From: Malania oleifera
Lineage: Eukaryota; Streptophyta; Magnoliopsida; Santalales; Ximeniaceae
Length of the DNA: 64,000 nucleotides
NCBI RefSeq assembly: GCF_029873635.1
Contig: NC_080422.1
Coordinates: 3,576,001-3,640,000 of the forward strand
Reading direction: 5' to 3'
Shown here piece after piece: positions 34,641 through 46,992 of the stretch (the first letter of the stretch is position 1; every line of letters begins with the position of its first letter). The notes under the pieces were generated by a model. It saw nothing but the letters and a program-made list of their open reading frames with translations. It made no database searches and was not told where the DNA came from. The translations under genes and the position numbers were made by a program.

Positions 34641-36601
34641 TCAGGCCCTATCGGGGAGGATATCAGGCACCTGGTAAGGGACAGCAGAGGAATATGGCCC
34701 CGGCGAGGGTTTACGCATTGACGCTGGGTGATGTTGAGGCTGCCGCAGATGTGGTGATAGGTACTTTTACTGTTTTAACACATTCCGTTATTATTTTATC
34801 TGATTCAAGTGCTACTCATTCCTTTGTCTCTGCATCGTACGTTAAATTATCTGGAAGTGAGACTGAGATATTAGATAGAGAACTGTCAGTAACTACACCA
34901 TCAAGGTTAGTGTTGAGGTGTAAAAGGGTGCTTAGAGGTTATCCTATAGAAATTCAGGGGAGAGTGCTACCATCGAACCTAATTGTGTTTGAGATGTGCG
35001 GGTTTGATATAATACTGGGTATGGATTGGTTGGCTGTCAATCACGCCAGCATTGATTGTCGTCAGAAAGAGGTAATTTTCAGACCCCCTGGAGAGCAGGA
35101 ATTCATATTCGTTAGTTCACGGGTACATGCTCAAACGCAGATGGTGTCAGCCGTGCAGGCGAGCAGATTACTCTTGGACGGAAGTCAGGGGTTTATAGCA
35201 TTTGTGAAAGAAGTATTCAAAAATGAATTGAAGATTGACAGCACCCTAGTGGTACGAGAATTTCTAAATATTTTTCCAGAGGAGTTACCTGGGTTACCTC
35301 CTGTGCGCGAGGTGGATTTTCCTATAGATTTACCTCCAGGGACCGCTCTGATTTCTAAGGTTCCTTACCGTATGGCTCCAGCCGAATTGGGAGAATTAAA
35401 GGAACAGTTGCAAGGCTTGCTAGACAAGGGATTTATACGACCTAGTGTATCACCGTGGGGAGCTCTAGTGTTGTTCGTAAAGAAGAAATATGGGTCTTTA
35501 AGGATGTATATTGATTATAGAGAAATCAACAAGGTTACTATTAAGAGTAAATATCCTCTACCCCGTATAGACGATTTGTTTTATCTGCTCCAGGGTACAC
35601 GGGTATATTCCAAAATCGACCTCAGATCAAGGTATCATCAAGTAAGAGTGAAAGTAGAGGACGTCGCGAAGACAACTTTCAGGACCAGGTACGGGCACTA
35701 TGAATTCCTCGTTATGCCGTTTGGTCTGACGAATGCCCCAGTTGTGTTCATGGACTTGATGAACAGAGTTTTTCACCAGTATCTAGATCAGTTTGTAGTA
35801 GTTTTCATTGATGATGTACTAGTATACTTGAGGAATTTTGAGGATCATGAGGTGCATTTGAGACAGGTGCTGCAGACACTTAGGGAGGAGAAGCTTTACG
35901 CCAAGTTTAGTAAGTGTGAGTTCTGGCTTGAGAAGGTTGGATTTTTAGGCTATGTGATCTCAGGAGATGGTATAGCAGTGGATCCCAGCAAGATTGACGC
36001 GGTGGTAAATTGGGTCAGGCCGAGGAATGTGTAGGAAGTCAAAAGTTTCTTGGGACTGGCAAGTTATTACCGACGATTCGTTGAGAAGTTTTCAGTTTTA
36101 TCAGGACCTCTCACGCGTTTGATCAGAAAGAATGCCAGATTTGTGTGGGATGAAGAGTGCGAGTAGAGCTTCCAAGAATTAAAGTAGCGGCTCATCATGA
36201 CACCAATTATGACGATTCCATCAGGAGGTGATGGGTATGTGATTTACAGTAACGCATCTTTGAAAGGGCTCGATTGTGTATTAATGTAGCACGGTAGGGT
36301 GATAGCATATGCGTCCAGACAGTTGAAAGAATATGAAAAGAACTACCCTACTCACGATCTAGAATTGGCTGCGGTTGTATATGCCCTAAAGATTTGGGGA
36401 CATTACTTATATGGTGAGAGGTGTGAGATATTCTCTGATCATAAGAGTCTAAAGTATTTCTTCACACAAAAAGAGTTGAACATACGGCAGAGGAGGTGGT
36501 TAGAGCTTATCAAGGATTACGACTGTACCATCAATTACCACCCAGGTAAAGCAAATGTGGTCGCTGATGCTTTGAGCCATAAATCAGGAGACATAGCATA
36601 G
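34641..36601 (+). pseudogene. Tekay-like pol: protease, reverse transcriptase, RNase H
   Basis: Same frame as the nucleocapsid. Protease: the active-site motif reads [10 protein letters not shown], with Ser in place of the usual Gly. RT spans about 35290-36030 with [26 protein letters not shown] and the intact active-site box FIDDVLVY. RNase H spans about 36035-36600: its first catalytic Asp is replaced by Asn (YSNAS), while [12 protein letters not shown] and FSDHKSL keep E and D. Stops: TAG at 36032, 36164, 36185, 36287 and 36599. RT from 34598 to 36031 is one open stretch of 478 codons. Confidence 0.92.
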
Positions 36602-38089
36602 CTAGCAGCGGTAGTTCAGCATCCAATTCAAATGGACTTGGAAAGACTCAGTGTGGAGTTAGTGGAAGATGATCCTCAAATGCTTATTGCCAGTTTGGTT
36701 GTACAACCTACACTTTATGAGAGAATTAAAGATACTCAAAGGGATGATCTGGGATTGGCAGAAGTGATAGTCAGAATACAAGATGGTCAGGGAGAAGAAT
36801 TCAGTATGTCTGATGATGGGGCTCTGAGATTTTGCACCAGATTATGTGTGCCTACAGATGACAGTATTAGGAGGACGATTTTAGAAGAGGCACACAGATT
36901 TCTAGTGGAGTGGTATGAAGAGGGAGATATCAGAGTTTGTACAGCAGTGTTTGACGTGTCAGTAGGTTAAAGCTGAGCACCAGAGGCCGGCAGGACAGCT
37001 GTAGCCACTTTTCATTCCTAAATGGAAGTGGGACCACGTAACCATGGGTTTTGTTATAGGACTACCGTCGGCGTTGTATAGTCAGAATGTCATCTGGGTA
37101 ATAGTTGATAGGTTGACGAAGACAGCGCATTTTCTGCCTATTAAGGTTAGCTACCCTATGAACAGGTTAGCAGAAATTTACATACAAGAAATTGTTCGAC
37201 CCCATGGAGTGCCAGTATCCATAGTCTCGGACCGTGATCCACATTTTACATCGTGGTTCTGGAAGAGTTTACAGGAGACACTAGGGACTCAGCTAGCATT
37301 TAGCACCACTTTCCATCCTGAGACTGACAGTCAGACAGAGAGGACCATTCAGGTACTCGAAGATATGTTGCGAGCGTGTGTTTTGGATTTTGGGGGTAGC
37401 TGGACTCGGTATATGTCGTTGGTGGAATTTGCCTTCAATAACAGCTACCAGGCTAGCATTGACATGGCTCCTTATGAAACACTTTATGGTAAGAAGTGTC
37501 GTTCCCCTTTATATTGGAGTGGCTGGGTGAGAGGCGAGTTGTGGGGCCAGAAATAGTACAGCAGGCTTACGATAAAGTCTGACTTATTCGAGACAGGATC
37601 AGTGCAATGCAGAGTTGGCATAAAAGCTACGCGGATACTCGTCGCCGAGAACTGAAATTTGAAGTGGGTGATCATGTATTTTTGAGAATAACTCCACTGA
37701 AGGGGATCTTGAGATTTGGGAAGAAGGGTAAGTTCAGCCATAGGTTTACTGGCCCATTTGAGATACTTGAGAAGATTGGGTCAATAACCTACCGGCTAGC
37801 TTTACTATCATCTCTATTTCGAGTTCATGATGTATTTCATATTTTTATATTAAGGAAATACGTCCCAGATCCTTCCCATATCATCAGCCATATGAAACTG
37901 GAAGTCAGTGAGGCTTTAGAATATGAAGAAGCTCCAGTACAGATCCTAAATAGGAAAGAACAGAAATTGCGCAATAAGAAGATACAATTGGTAAAAGTCC
38001 CGTGGAGGAATCACGTAATAGAAGAAGTTTCGTGGGAACTTGAAAGCGAGATTAGACAAAAAAATCCCCACTTGTTTAGTGGGTCATAG
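36602..38089 (+). pseudogene. Tekay-like integrase and chromodomain
   Basis: The integrase N-terminal zinc region is damaged: the His-His half is deleted near 36900 and a frameshift follows, leaving only a CLTC-type remnant. TAG stops occur at 36963 and 37002. In the core, the first catalytic Asp is Gly (WDHVTMGF), while SDRDPHFTS and QTERTIQ keep the second Asp and the Glu. A frameshift near 37520 and a TGA at 37580 precede the C-terminal part (37607-38089). This ends with a chromodomain-like segment (VQILNRKEQKLRNK, VPWRNHVIEEVSWE), expected to direct insertion to heterochromatin. Confidence 0.9.
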
Positions 38090-38353
38090 CAATGATGTAT
38101 AATTAAAGTAATAGTAATTTTATTTTGTTTAGCATAGTGAAATTGTAATGTAGTGTATAGGATAGGTAGTATTTTGGTTTTGGGGGAATTTTCTTTTATA
38201 CTTGTAATCTCCCAGAACTACCCATATAACCACACTATTCCTCCGCCATAAGTGAGGGTAGGTAATAAAATAAGTAAACCATTTTGTCCTTAAGGGATGA
38301 TGAGCTATATGAATAGTAAATTTCGAAGATGAAATTTTATAAGGAGGGGAGAA

Positions 38354-38627
38354 TGTAGTGACCCGAAGAATAATAGTATTTTAATAATAAAGAGGGAGGA
38401 AAATGGAAACAGGAACCGAGGGAGGCAGTAGACTTCGTCAACGAATACAGGGGTTTCGTCTACGAGGTTCCGTCTCGTTGACGAGAAAATACCGAGAGAA
38501 GAATTTGGGCTACTCTAAATTTCGTCGACGAAGGGAAAGGTTCATTGACGAAATTACTTAAGGACTCGTCGACGAAGCCCGCAGTATAAATAGCCCCAAA
38601 CTCATTTTAATCACAGAAAATCAGCGC

Positions 38628-38683
<56 letters not shown>

Positions 38684-40187
38684 CGACCTTTCCTCCATCT
38701 CTCTTTGATTTCAGCCCCGTCAGTCACCGGATCGACGATCTGAGGTCACCACGACGCTCCTAGCAAAGTTCTCTTTAAGTCTACCGAAGCGGATCATTGG
38801 TAGAACGAAGTTGGAATTCATCCCAAATCCAGAGTAATGTCTTTTATTCAGAATTTGAGTTTCCAATAGTTGTGAGAAATGTAATAGACATAAAAATAAT
38901 AATGTTTTGTTCTGGGATTTATGATTTTCAGGGTATTGAGTGGAGAACCCTGTGGGTGTTGGACCCGTTACAGTAGGAGAGTTTTAGCAGAAATCAGGTA
39001 AGGGAAATATGCTATGCTAGGAAAATTTAGTATAATTTTCAGTATAGTATATATATTTATACCATATTATTATTCATAGCAGGAATTAATACAATTTTAC
39101 AGTTTATCCATTGTGTATAATATGTTTTAAATTATTGTGTGGCTTGAGAATATGAATATAGTACAGAGACATGCTTTACAGTAATTTTCAAAGCTATGTT
39201 TTACAGAATATATAGATAGAGGAAGTATTTTACACTAATTACAGAAATACCATGATTATATAGTTTTACAGTACCATGACATACAAATTTACAGTTAATT
39301 ACAGAAACACAGTTGATACAAATACAGTTTTCTACAACATTATCGTTTATACAGTTATTACAGAATCATGGTAAAACAGATAGTTGTATATAAAGATGTA
39401 TTATATAGTATCAGACCCTGTTGGACCATACAGTTACAGAGCACGATACCGTAGCTACATACAGTATATAAAGTGCAACCACCTATTCAGATAATACATG
39501 GTATAAAGGTCGATTGCATAGATCCCACAAGTGGACAGACTCCCCATCAGATATGGGTAGAGGAGGGCTGATCAGACTATGGAGTACAGTGATTTATTCC
39601 TGATTGGCTAGTCAGGGTATACAGGTTTGCAAAAACAGAAAATATATATTAGCAGTATTTTGAGTAAAAACTTAAGGTACATAAATGTTAAGCAACAGGT
39701 AAAAGATGAAGATTTATATTACTAGTATTGTACTTTACAGATTCAGTGATACATGATTATATAGTAATAGATTTTCATAGTATTATAACTCATTTGCCAC
39801 ACACCAGCAATAACATATTTCGTCTTACTGAGCGTTAGCTCATCCCAATTACTTTAACATTTTTCAGGTGATCCAGGTAGGCGAGCAGATCAAGCTCGCA
39901 GATAAAGGGGCCTTGGTATTGCCCTGATATCAGAGTGAGTATTTTGGGAGTATTTTTGTATAGTCCTAGCTAGTTGAGGATATTTCTGGGGAACAGTCAT
40001 ATATGTATATTTTGGGGAAACAATTTAATACTCTGGTATTGTATATAATTATATATGGTTATGTTTATTTGATTTCTACTTCTCGTTACTTAGGTTGATG
40101 ATTGAGTTTAATCCAGTGTGGTATCAGAGCATTTTAAATGTTATAGTATATATAAAAAAAAACCCAGTAAAATAACAGGTCGTTACA
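38354..40187 (+). repeat. 3' LTR of the Tekay-like element
   Basis: TGTAGTGACC to GTCGTTACA, 176 bp shorter than the 5' LTR. It lacks a segment between two GTCGAC motifs, one motif-containing unit, and roughly 110 bp near 39620. Its CT tract (38630-38680) is much longer than in the 5' LTR. Confidence 0.95.
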
Positions 40188-40734
40188 ATATATTTATGTG
40201 AATAGGGTTGTCATTTTTGTTCCTAAATGATAATCTGAAGGAAATATATAAGGAAAAGTATGTGTATATATATATAGTTGATGTAAAAAGTTTTATGCAA
40301 AAAATTTAAAATTTACATTTATTTTAAATGCAATTTTGAAGTTTCAATGTTAAATGTTATTTTACAAAATTATAATATTATGAAAACTCATTTTGACCAC
40401 ACACTAATAATAATTTTATTTACTTATTGAGCGTTGTCTCACCTCAATCATTATTTTACATTTCAAATAATTATGAAGAGTGTAACAGAAATCTGGCATA
40501 GGAAGCGCATGAGCGGGAATAGAAAGAGTAGAGTAGAATAAAAATTTAGTATGATATAATTTTAGAATATATTTGTATATTTTAGAATTTTGAGAATGTT
40601 AATTTTAATAGTTGAAATATATATTTGTAATAAAATTAATTAGTATTATGGTAATAAAAATAATTTAAATTTATTTGCTCTCACTGAAAAATTTATATTT
40701 AAGAACCCACTCGGGTTCAGGTCCTTACAAAAGG

Positions 40735-43261
40735 TCAGGAGAAAATAATGTGTTAATCTCATTTCATATTTAGAGAAAATGTTTTCATGATTTGAGTTCG
40801 TTACATTTAACATGTTGCTTAAACTTGTAACCCTCGGCATTTTCTTTCTTTATTTTTGTTGTTTCTTTTATTTCTTTTCTATTATATTCAAGCTGGATTA
40901 CATAGGTTAGTGAGAGACCCATAAGTACTCGTACTGAAAATTCGAAAATTAAAAGAGATTTTTAGCAAATTAAGGGGCTGCCCCATTAAAATACTACTTT
41001 GCCCCCACAACTATTATAGAACAAAAAATTGTAAAAAATTAGGATTTTAATTTTTAAGTAGAATAAATTAATTGTGATAACATGCTAGGGTGTGTATGCG
41101 TGTTTTTCACCTTTTTAGGTCAACATGTGTTATTTGAAATAATTATTATTAATCACTAGTGTGATTTGAATGTACATGCATTTTAGTTATAGTTATGTAC
41201 CTTGAAAAATATTTTAAAATATTTATATTTTATTATTTATATAGATTTTCCTCAATAAAAAAAATTTAAGTTCATCACTAAGTACGCAATTTGCATCGTC
41301 ATCCCTTTATCCAACCCACATCTTCGATTTAACATTTATACAATTATAATTCACAATCCGACTCAAATACTTTAAAAACTATTTCCTGCGGATGGTTTAA
41401 ATTAGGTTAAGTCTGTATCTTTAACTAATATTTTGTATATAAGAATAATATTTATAATCTTAAAGTTTTGATAGGAGAAAAAAAAAAAAAGTAGAATAAT
41501 GAGATGGTGTATGATGTTTTACAGGCGTAAGCTGAGATTGGGACATGAGGATTTGTTTCCTTTACTTTAAAAAGAGGAGACCAGAGTATTTTGTATGTGT
41601 CTATTTGAATTTCATTTTCAAAGCGCATGCGTGCTCAGTTCCCTTGGCGTTTGCCATAATGCCATCGGCTCGGCCCCATTAGGCCATTACCATACCATAC
41701 CAAACACACCGCCACTCTTCTTCTTCACGTCCGCATGGTAAATGCTAGATGCCGACCCTCACGTGTGTCTATACTTTATTATTATAGCATATTTTATAAT
41801 ATATGTATGTAGGATTGTTGATTATTGGAAAATAAAACTTGAAATTTACTAAAATAAGCTTGCTCATAAAGTTTCATAGGGGATTTTTTTTTAAAGCATT
41901 CACTTTCTAATAGAAAAAAATTATTTAGTATACTGAGTGTATATTTTGGATCTAATACGATTTCTTTATGTATAAAAAGTTATCTAATTTAGGCAATATA
42001 TATATATATATATATATATAAAATAAAATCACATCTGTGAATATACTTAGTATATTTATTATTTTAAAAATTGATTCAAAAAGACTTAAAGTTGTAACGA
42101 GTTTATTATTGAAGTAATTTAATTATTGAGTTTAAATCTTATTTGTAGATAATTTCATATCAGAGTAAAATAATAGCTTGAATTATTAGAATTTATTTTC
42201 ATGAAATCTTGAGTATAGATGTTGAATAAATAGTTGAGAATGAAGATACAAACACACTTTTGACCCTAAAGTATCAATTCAACAATAGGAAAATAAAATT
42301 TACATTTTAGTGATTACTTATTTTTCAATCTCACTTAAAAAATTGCTACATTCAACCCTAATTAAATAAATTGACAATACAATGAAAGTTATTATATTTT
42401 ATTTATCTTAGTATCCTACTAGCTCAAATAAAAAGCTCAAACCCCAACTCAAATTTCACATTGTCATCAAATCAATAACTTACCTAATGCCTAACACACA
42501 TAAATAAATAAAATTAAATGAATTGAAGTCAAATTTATCACTCAATTTCAAATTATATTCTTCTTTTCAATTTTTTACTTTATTTCTAACTCACTCAATA
42601 CTATAAATTTAAATTAGAGCCATAAGAAATATGAAATTATCAAAAATAATAAAAATAAAAATACTGTCCATACACTCATATGAATCGAATTAAACTTCAC
42701 TTTAACCTCTCATAAGCTCTCTAATTGAAATGCATATAAATAATGAAATCATATATATTTTTTCATTAGTGAATTGACTTTGAAAACTAATAAAAGAAAA
42801 TAAAAAGTAAAAAGTAACCACGAGGAGCTCTAATCTACATTCATTAGAAAAAGATATATAATTCTTACAAGTAATTAGATAACTAATCCCTCCAGCAAGG
42901 GACAAAATGGCAGTTAAGAACTTGCCCTGCACGTACTTATAATTATACAATGTACTATACTATATACGTACGGCTACATACTACGAAGCTAGCTGTATAA
43001 GCCACCGTATATGTACGTCCTCAGCCTACTTTCCTTCCTTCCTTCTAGGCTAGGCTAGGCTAGGCTAGGCTTCTACACAAATATAGCCATCAACTAAAGC
43101 CTAAGCTTTAAGCTTCCCCCACAATTTAAGAAAATAGTTTTTTTTTTTTTCGTTTCCTTGGCCTAATTCATTCTTCTTCTCTTTTTTTTAATTAATCATC
43201 TTCTGCTGATTTCTTTGCTTTAGTTAATTAATATTTATTAGAAAAAGAAAACGAAAATTGA
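40735..43261. other. Intergenic region, no gene seen
   Basis: AT-rich sequence between the Tekay nest and the dehydrogenase gene. It contains an (AT)n run at about 41997-42020, a GC-richer patch at 41590-41760 without an open frame, and a five-unit (AGGCT)n repeat at 43046-43071. The last several hundred bases may hold the dehydrogenase 3' UTR. Confidence 0.6.
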
Positions 43262-46200
43262 TCAGCCGTGGGGGAGTGGAAGATGGAAAAGTGGGGTGGG
43301 AGTATCGGAAACCATGATTTCGGAAGCAGACCACAGCCGCGCGGCCTCCGTCGCGCTGGACCCCAGCTTCGACGTCGAAGCTTCGTTACAGTCTGCGAAG
43401 TACTTCCCCGACACGTCCTCCACTCTCTGGTGCGTCGCCACGTAGCACGTCGTCGCCGCTGCCTGGTAAAATATATATTTATATATTTTTAGAGTTTAAA
43501 TTTTGCAAAAGGTTGTTGGCATATTAGAGGACAATTTTACCTCTTAATTTTTAAAGATGAAAAAAACTAATTTATCATATTTTTTTTGTTATTCTATCTT
43601 TGCAAAGCAAAAAAGTCAAAGAGTTAGATTGTAATTTAATAAATATATGTCAATGTAAATTTTAAAGTGAAAATTTATTACATTATTTTAGTGATTGAAG
43701 ATTACCTAATTGAATTAATGAAATAAGATTGGGCTCCACTATAATTATAACATTTTTTTTTCTGTTTTACCTTTGAATTTTCACTTGTAAAAAATGGGAT
43801 AAGCATTCAAAAATAATAATAATAATAAATCAATCTTTCTTTTTTCAATTTCTTTAGTTAGTAAGATTATTACTAGAAGAGGTCGATCTTCTTTTATTAT
43901 ACTATATCAGAGTAATTTAAGAGTGCTTAATCTCACTTAACTAAGTTATCTTTCATTTAAAGCTCTTACAAGTTTTTAAGAACCTTACTGTCACCTTTAG
44001 AAAATATCACAAACACTCAACATATTTTATTTCATGTATTAAATGTAAGTTTACCTTTTCTTTTTTCATTTGACAAGTTAAAATGTCCATAAAAGAAAGA
44101 ATGAAGTAATTTAGAAAATGAAAAAAAGAAATTTAGAGTGTTATAATATTTTTTTAGAGTATGTTAAGTTATTATACATTGGTTGTGAAAGGAGCTGGTG
44201 ATCAATTATTAAATGTGAGGGAAAACCTCATTCTATGAGTTAGTTTTTGGTATTAAGAAGGTCATAAACTACCTAACACTGGTATCAGTTTACTAACATT
44301 TTCCTTAGTGTGCCGCGTCGAAGGAGACCCCAATGGTTGCCTTGCCGGGAGTGACCTCGATATGTGAGGGGGAGATTATTGGATTATTCCATATCGGTTG
44401 TGGAAGGGGCTGGTGATCAATTATTAAATATGAAGAAAAACATTATCCCATGAACTAGTTTTTGGGGTTGAAAAAAACCCTAAATCACCTGACATGTCCA
44501 TAGCATTTCTTTTTTTAATAGATTTTCTTTTTTAATTTCTGGGGTGGAATATGAAAAATTTTCATGAGATTTCTATTTTCTGAATTTATCTTTAATTTTT
44601 TTTAATATTTTTGTCATAAATTAATAGTTAACTAAATGATTTACATTATAATTTTATTTTAAGCTTTAATTTTTTTAAAAAAATATTAACAAACAAAAAT
44701 TTGTCCTGAAATAACAATTTTTTTTTTATATAAATTGTAATTCTGAAATGATTTAACACTTTATATTTAAATTAAGAAAAAAAATATCATTCTAACAATT
44801 TCAAAAATTTTAAATCCTAAATTTTAAGTTCGAATCACAAAAATCAATTATAAGAATAATTTGGTAAAAAAATTGAAATTTTTTGAGTGACTCGTTTTAA
44901 ACAGAAGATAACAAATCTATATTTTAAAAAAAATTAAGTACAAAAAATCTATAAAAATCCCTTGGCAAAGAAGAATAGTATTTATTATACCTGAGGAATC
45001 GTCTTCAAGAGCTTGGAACTGAAGAAGAAAGCAAGATCTGCAAATTTAAAGATCAAACTTCAGAGATTGGAGATCGCACAGGAACAATGCTCTGTTTCGG
45101 AGATTAATAATTAATCAAATATTACTCGTTTGTTCTGATCACCTGTGACAATGCCTTCTCGCTCTCTGGTGAGTCGCGTCCTCACGATCCCCGGATGAAC
45201 GCAGTTCACGGTCACGTTCGCCCCCATTTGCTGTATCCATCCATTAAAAAACTCAATCAACAAAAAACAAAATTGACAGAACAAGACAATTGATTAATTA
45301 ATTAGTTCAAAAAAAATCAATTAGAATGAAACAAATTTCACTTTTCTTATCTTGTTTTTATTTCTCTTTAAAAACATAAAAATTGTAATATTGATCGATC
45401 GATTACCTTCAATCTCAGCGCGAGCTCCTTAGTGTGCAAGATGTTCGCGAGCTTCGAGAGAGCGTACGCACGCGTCGCATCGTACTGACTGGGGGACAAG
45501 AAGCCAGATTAATTCTAAAGAAAAGTCAAAGCCACTAGCATTTATTTCAGTTCAATTCGTAACCGATTGAATCGAGTCGATGCGTTCTTCACGCACTTCA
45601 CGATTCTTATTCGTCTCGTGCTCACCTTCTGTCGCTGGTGAGCAGATCGAGAGACCGGATCACGTCGCCGGCGAACCAGCCGTGAATGCCGGATGACACG
45701 TTCACGATTCGCCCTTGGACACCGGTCGACCTCGCCGTCGCAATCATTCTCTTCAGCAGCGGCTTCGTCAACAGAAAATGACCTCCAAATTCAAAAAAAA
45801 TAAAAGGAAAAATAACTTTCAGGCTTTCAGCTCTCGCATCACTAAACTGAATCAATATTTCCGATGTCTTTATTATAATTAATTACCTAAATAATTAGTA
45901 GCGAAAGTCATCTCGATTCCGTCTTCGGAGATAGCATGCTCATGTGTGAACTTCCCGGCGTTGTTTCTGTGATAATCGGAAAAGGAACTAAAAATAAAAA
46001 CTCTAAAATTTTAATTCTGATAAAATAATATTTTAGATTCAACTGATTACATGAGGAGATTGAGAGGCAAATCTCGGGACTCGAACTCAGATACGAAGCT
46101 TCGGACGGAAGCGAGAGAGCTAAGATCGAGCGCCATGACGACGATCTCGGCATCCGGACACTCCGACACGATGCGCGACTTTGTTTCTTCGGCAGCTTTG

Positions 46201-46530
46201 AGGCTGCGAGCCGGCAGCACAAGCCTGGCCCCGCGCTTGGCCAATACGCGAGCCGTCTCAGCGCCGATCCCTGACGTGGCGCCTTGAGAACCGCACGATG
46301 AGAGACACGTCAGAGAAAAGTCAATCCAGATTATCGCCAAGTCATGGCCAGTCAGCTAATTCAACGACAGCGATTTTGTTTATATTCACACGTTTATGAT
46401 TTAGCTTACCGGTGATGATGGCGGTGACGGAGTGGAGATCGGAGCTCTCGGTGACTCCCTCGGCGGTGGACTTGGAGCCGTAGCCGCTCGCTCCGGCGGC
46501 GCCGATCAGGTATTTCACTGTTTCAAGCAT
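43262..46530 (-). CDS. Short-chain dehydrogenase/reductase, TIC32-like
   Basis: An NAD(P)-dependent short-chain dehydrogenase of the plant TIC32/retinol-dehydrogenase-like group. Eight exons join with GT/AG borders and consistent phase: 46530-46410, 46282-46051, 45966-45887, 45782-45626, 45488-45407, 45230-45143, 45037-44991 and 43462-43262. They total 1008 nt, or 335 aa plus stop, normal for the family. The Rossmann motif TGATSGIG spans the exon 1-2 joint (about residues 40-47), and the NNAG motif crosses exons 2-3. Catalytic Ser lies in NVSSGIHG and YALSK gives the Tyr-xxx-Lys pair. The N-terminus contains GASGYGSKSTAE, shared by TIC32-like proteins. Substrate and plastid location cannot be read from sequence. 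The reading frame is intact and the last intron carries a TRIM. Confidence 0.92.
44162..44494 (+). mobile_element. TRIM retrotransposon in the last intron of the dehydrogenase gene
   Basis: Two short direct LTRs, 44162-44278 (117 bp) and 44376-44494 (119 bp), share GGTTGTGRAAGG, GCTGGTGATCAATTATTAAAT and the end ACCTRACA. Between them are a primer site CTGGTATCAG (44279-44288), a 60-bp GC-rich spacer and a polypurine tract TGTGAGGGGGAGA (44363-44375). The total is 333 bp with no coding capacity, matching terminal-repeat retrotransposons in miniature. No target duplication was recognised. Confidence 0.82.
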
Positions 46531-46900
46531 TTCTGCTATAATAACACAATAATAATATAAAATAATTATATACGTATAGAAATTTTCTTCTTCTGCTGGC
46601 TGCTTCAGTCTTTGAATTCGGTTCTCGAGCAAAAGGAAGTATAGGTAATTAGGTATGCAGCGTAGTACTAATGAATTAACGCAGACAGCAGAAAGAAAAA
46701 GGATAAATTGTTGTCAGGGTTCGCAGGCTCCGCCGCTCTGCATTTACGACGAACTAGAGAGAGAAAGAGAGAGAGAGACAGAGAGACTCTCCGTTGGAGA
46801 TGAAGTGTGGATAACAGAGGAGGGGAAATGAGGATTTTCGGAAGAGATTTGTAAATATCAGTTCCATGTGGAGAGAGAGAGAGAGAGAGAGAGAGGATTA
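46531..46900 (-). promoter_or_regulatory. Leader and proximal promoter of the dehydrogenase gene
   Basis: On the minus strand this region upstream of the ATG holds CT-rich tracts (GA on the plus strand at 46756-46786 and 46870-46894), common in plant 5' leaders. No certain TATA box was found. Confidence 0.45.
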
Positions 46901-46954
46901 CATTTTTGTCATGACTGATTGATGGAGGGGGAAAATTTGAGAATCATGATTTAG

Positions 46955-46992
<38 letters not shown>

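Larger units (their letters stand above)
31381..40187 (+). mobile_element. Complete but defective Tekay/Del-type Ty3/gypsy chromovirus
   Basis: An 8807-bp element with LTRs at 31381-33390 (2010 bp) and 38354-40187 (1834 bp) and target duplication ATATA (31376-31380 and 40188-40192). A primer site follows the left LTR (TTTGATATCAGAGC, one base off the usual initiator-Met pattern). A polypurine tract AAGGAGGGGAGAA (38341-38353) precedes the right LTR. The internal gene order is gag, PR, RT, RNase H, IN, chromodomain, which defines Ty3/gypsy chromoviruses. The C-terminal domain resembles the Tekay/Del clade. All coding domains are damaged. Confidence 0.95.
30058..40729 (+). mobile_element. Solo LTR of a third Tekay-like subfamily, split by a complete element
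   Basis: The LTR halves are 30058-31380 (starting TGTGATAACCCC) and 40193-40729 (ending GTCCTTACA), about 1.86 kb when joined. The outer target duplication AAAGG is at 30053-30057 and 40730-40734. The right half contains the box GAGCGTTGTCTCACCTCA that marks the other Tekay-like LTRs. The chromovirus at 31381-40187 is inserted inside it. Confidence 0.88.

Noticed and set aside
31381-40187. Endogenous pararetrovirus as an explanation for the gag-pol region
   Set aside because: An integrase, a chromodomain, two LTRs, PBS, PPT and a 5-bp target duplication identify it as a Ty3/gypsy retrotransposon.
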